Positions 62,263-64,000 of a DNA stretch of 64,000 bases are shown one piece after another; the first letter of the stretch is position 1, and each line of letters begins with the position of its first letter. A program made the position numbers and the translations under genes. The DNA is from Pyrrhoderma lamaoense (taxonomy: Eukaryota > Basidiomycota > Agaricomycetes > Hymenochaetales > Hymenochaetaceae), in the NCBI GenBank assembly GCA_002794735.1, contig NBAZ01000002.1, forward strand, positions 2,232,001 to 2,296,000, in the 5' to 3' direction. The notes beneath the pieces are model-generated. The model saw only the letters and a program-made list of their open reading frames with translations. It was not told where the DNA came from and did no database searches.

Positions 62263-63785
62263 CTACTGATTAAGGATACTTGATATCTGCTTCGACAAGT
62301 CTGAAGGTTCTGATTTCATTGTGATATCCAAGAACCAAGGTTTACTCATATAATTGCGAACACTGAAATATGTTTTAGTTAAACAGTTAAGGTATGCAGC
62401 ATATAGATACATACCCATCAGGAAGTAGAACGACGACGTTCTTGCCTTCAGTTTCAGCAAGTTTTTTCCCTTGAGGCGACTTCAACCAACGGAGAGCTCC
62501 CGCAAGGGCACTGCCACTACTGCCACCAACAAGGAGCCCCTCTTCACGCATGAGTAGACGAGCGGCCGCAAATGCCTCGCTATCATCTGTCTTGATCCAT
62601 GTATCCACTTCCTCCCGATGGAGGACTTCGGGACAAAGTCATAACCGATACCTTCCACGATGTAAGAGTTTCCCTTGCTATCGTCGTTAAGGGTCTCTGG
62701 AATTGCGAGAATACTCCCTTTCTGATGTAGCACTGAATTCAAGATGATGCTCAAGACACAAGATGAGACAAGACTTACGGGATCTACCCCGACTATGATG
62801 CAATCGGGATTATGCTTCTTCTTTATTGCACGGGAAACGCCGGTGACCGTACCGCCAGTTCCAGCTCCTGCAACAAAGGTATCAACAAAGCCGCTGGATG
62901 GCTTGTTCGGTGAAGATGGCGTATTGACAATGGCCTCTATAATTTCTGGTCCGGTTGAGTATTCATGTGCTGATGGGTTATTCTCCTAAAAATTATGAAA
63001 ATAGACCATAAGTTGAGTTATGGTTTCGAAGTAGAAGTACTCACATTTCCATACTGATCAAGGATAATGGCGTAAGGAATTTCGCGCTGAAGTCGGTGAG
63101 CAACACCTAAGGTCGTTAAGGAATTCAGCCACGAGAGAACAAGCTAGTTGAGAATAAAATACCTATATGCGACTCGGGAGAATCCCAGGCGGCAGCCGTA
63201 GGAGTTCGCACTACCTCTGCGCCTAAGGCTCGGAGGGATGCCTCTTTCTCCTATGTGCCGATAAGCAAAAATATACTACAATATACATCTTGAAACCGAC
63301 GTACAAGAGACATCTTGTCAGGCATTGTTATGATCACAGAATATCCCTTATCTAATGTATTCAGCAACTATACTGAGTTTAGTACATTAGAAACAATACC
63401 TTGATAGCACAAGCCAATGCAAGTCCAATTCCTACAACCCGATACGTAAGTATGATATGTGGATATGAATCCCGGAGACAGCTCACCAGTATTCCCTGAC
63501 GTCGGTTCGATCACAACACTCTTTCCAGGAATGAGTTTCCCCTCCGCCTCAGCGGCTTCAACCATACGCTTTGCAATCCTGTCCTTCACGGACCCTCCGA
63601 CAGACATGTATTCAACCTTGCCCACTATCAAGACTCAGTACCACAAACAGGAATGAGTATTATATGACATACATACATAAATTACAACGAAGTCCTTCAT
63701 GAACTCTTATCCTATCGAGTCGGATAAGTGGGGTGTGTCCTACGGCTTCTAAAGCGTTATCGAGGATACGGCCTGTGACTGGCAT
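62263..63785 (-). CDS. CYS4: Cystathionine beta-synthase without C-terminal regulatory domain, one apparent frame lesion
   Basis: PLP enzyme condensing serine and homocysteine to cystathionine in transsulfuration. It starts at 63785 with [20 protein letters not shown], continues [20 protein letters not shown] (PLP lysine in SVKDR), [94 protein letters not shown] and [18 protein letters not shown], and ends [16 protein letters not shown] plus about 15 residues. Unlike yeast Cys4 it has no tandem CBS (Bateman) domains, so it should lack that regulation. It could be labelled cysteine synthase, but the [16 protein letters not shown] and EYSTGPEI blocks fit CBS. One base is missing near 62626 (after FVPK), cured by one extra G to read [11 protein letters not shown]. 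Confidence 0.88.
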
Positions 63786-64000
63786 ACTTGAGAGAAAGGA
63801 GAGGCAGATGAGAGTGCGAGAGAGAGAATGTATGAGCCCCGGGTCAAGGAGGCATCTTATGTGTAATCATTACATTACCGGATCTAGACTCCAGACTGCT
63901 TTCGCGCTCGTCCCTTGCCATACATATCATATTAAGCCATCAATGATGATGATGATGTAATATTTGAGATCGCCGATCCTTGTACAATAATTTTACTATC

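Noticed and set aside
1..64000. CRISPR arrays, insertion sequences and bacterial operons.
   Set aside because: None seen; the gene structures are eukaryotic.

Overview
The window reads as nuclear DNA of a basidiomycete fungus, most likely a Tremellomycetes-type yeast. Nearly every gene is cut by several GT-AG introns of about 45-80 nt, coding exons can be as short as 13-14 nt, genes sit on both strands with short spacers, and the products are typical fungal ones (Zn2Cys6 regulators, CWC27, UBC6, TAF10, two RNA polymerase III subunits, mitoferrin, ornithine acetyltransferase, cystathionine beta-synthase). The class is an inference; I could not run a phylogeny.

Layout. 1-14,900 holds no gene I can support, which is odd in such compact DNA. 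14.9-22.6 kb has housekeeping genes: a RidA-family protein, thymidylate kinase (CDC8), the tail-anchored E2 UBC6 and the spliceosomal cyclophilin CWC27. 22.9-34.3 kb carries three paralogous Zn2Cys6/Fungal_trans regulators; two are complete on the minus strand, and the third, divergently transcribed, has lost a recognisable zinc cluster and the long C-terminal tail. TAF10, a class I sesquiterpene synthase and a dual-specificity phosphatase follow (34.6-39.3 kb). 42.0-52.5 kb is a housekeeping block: RPC53, XPT1, an MRS3/4 mitoferrin, RPC34, ribosomal protein eL33 and ARG7 (ArgJ). 53.3-63.8 kb is more accessory: an orphan helical protein, a Gfo/Idh/MocA dehydrogenase, a tandem pair of monocarboxylate-transporter-like MFS genes (the first with an in-frame stop), a DOPA-dioxygenase-like protein and a cystathionine beta-synthase without its regulatory domain.

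The strongest cross-cutting signal is technical. Conserved genes between 35 and 63 kb show at least nine places where exactly one base appears to be missing, eight of them in a run of the same base (TAF10, terpene synthase, RPC53 three times, eL33 twice, the dehydrogenase, CYS4). Several are essential genes, so under-called bases in the assembly are the best explanation; anyone annotating automatically would get truncated proteins. The premature stop in the first MFS copy is a substitution and may be a real lesion.

The most interesting biological candidates are the terpene synthase lying within 15 kb of three related regulators, the apparently zinc-cluster-less third regulator, the gene-free left 14.9 kb, a GATA palindrome just before the mitoferrin start codon, and a perfect Gcn4-type site upstream of ARG7. 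Exon boundaries were worked out by hand from splice signals and family conservation and have not been checked against transcripts.
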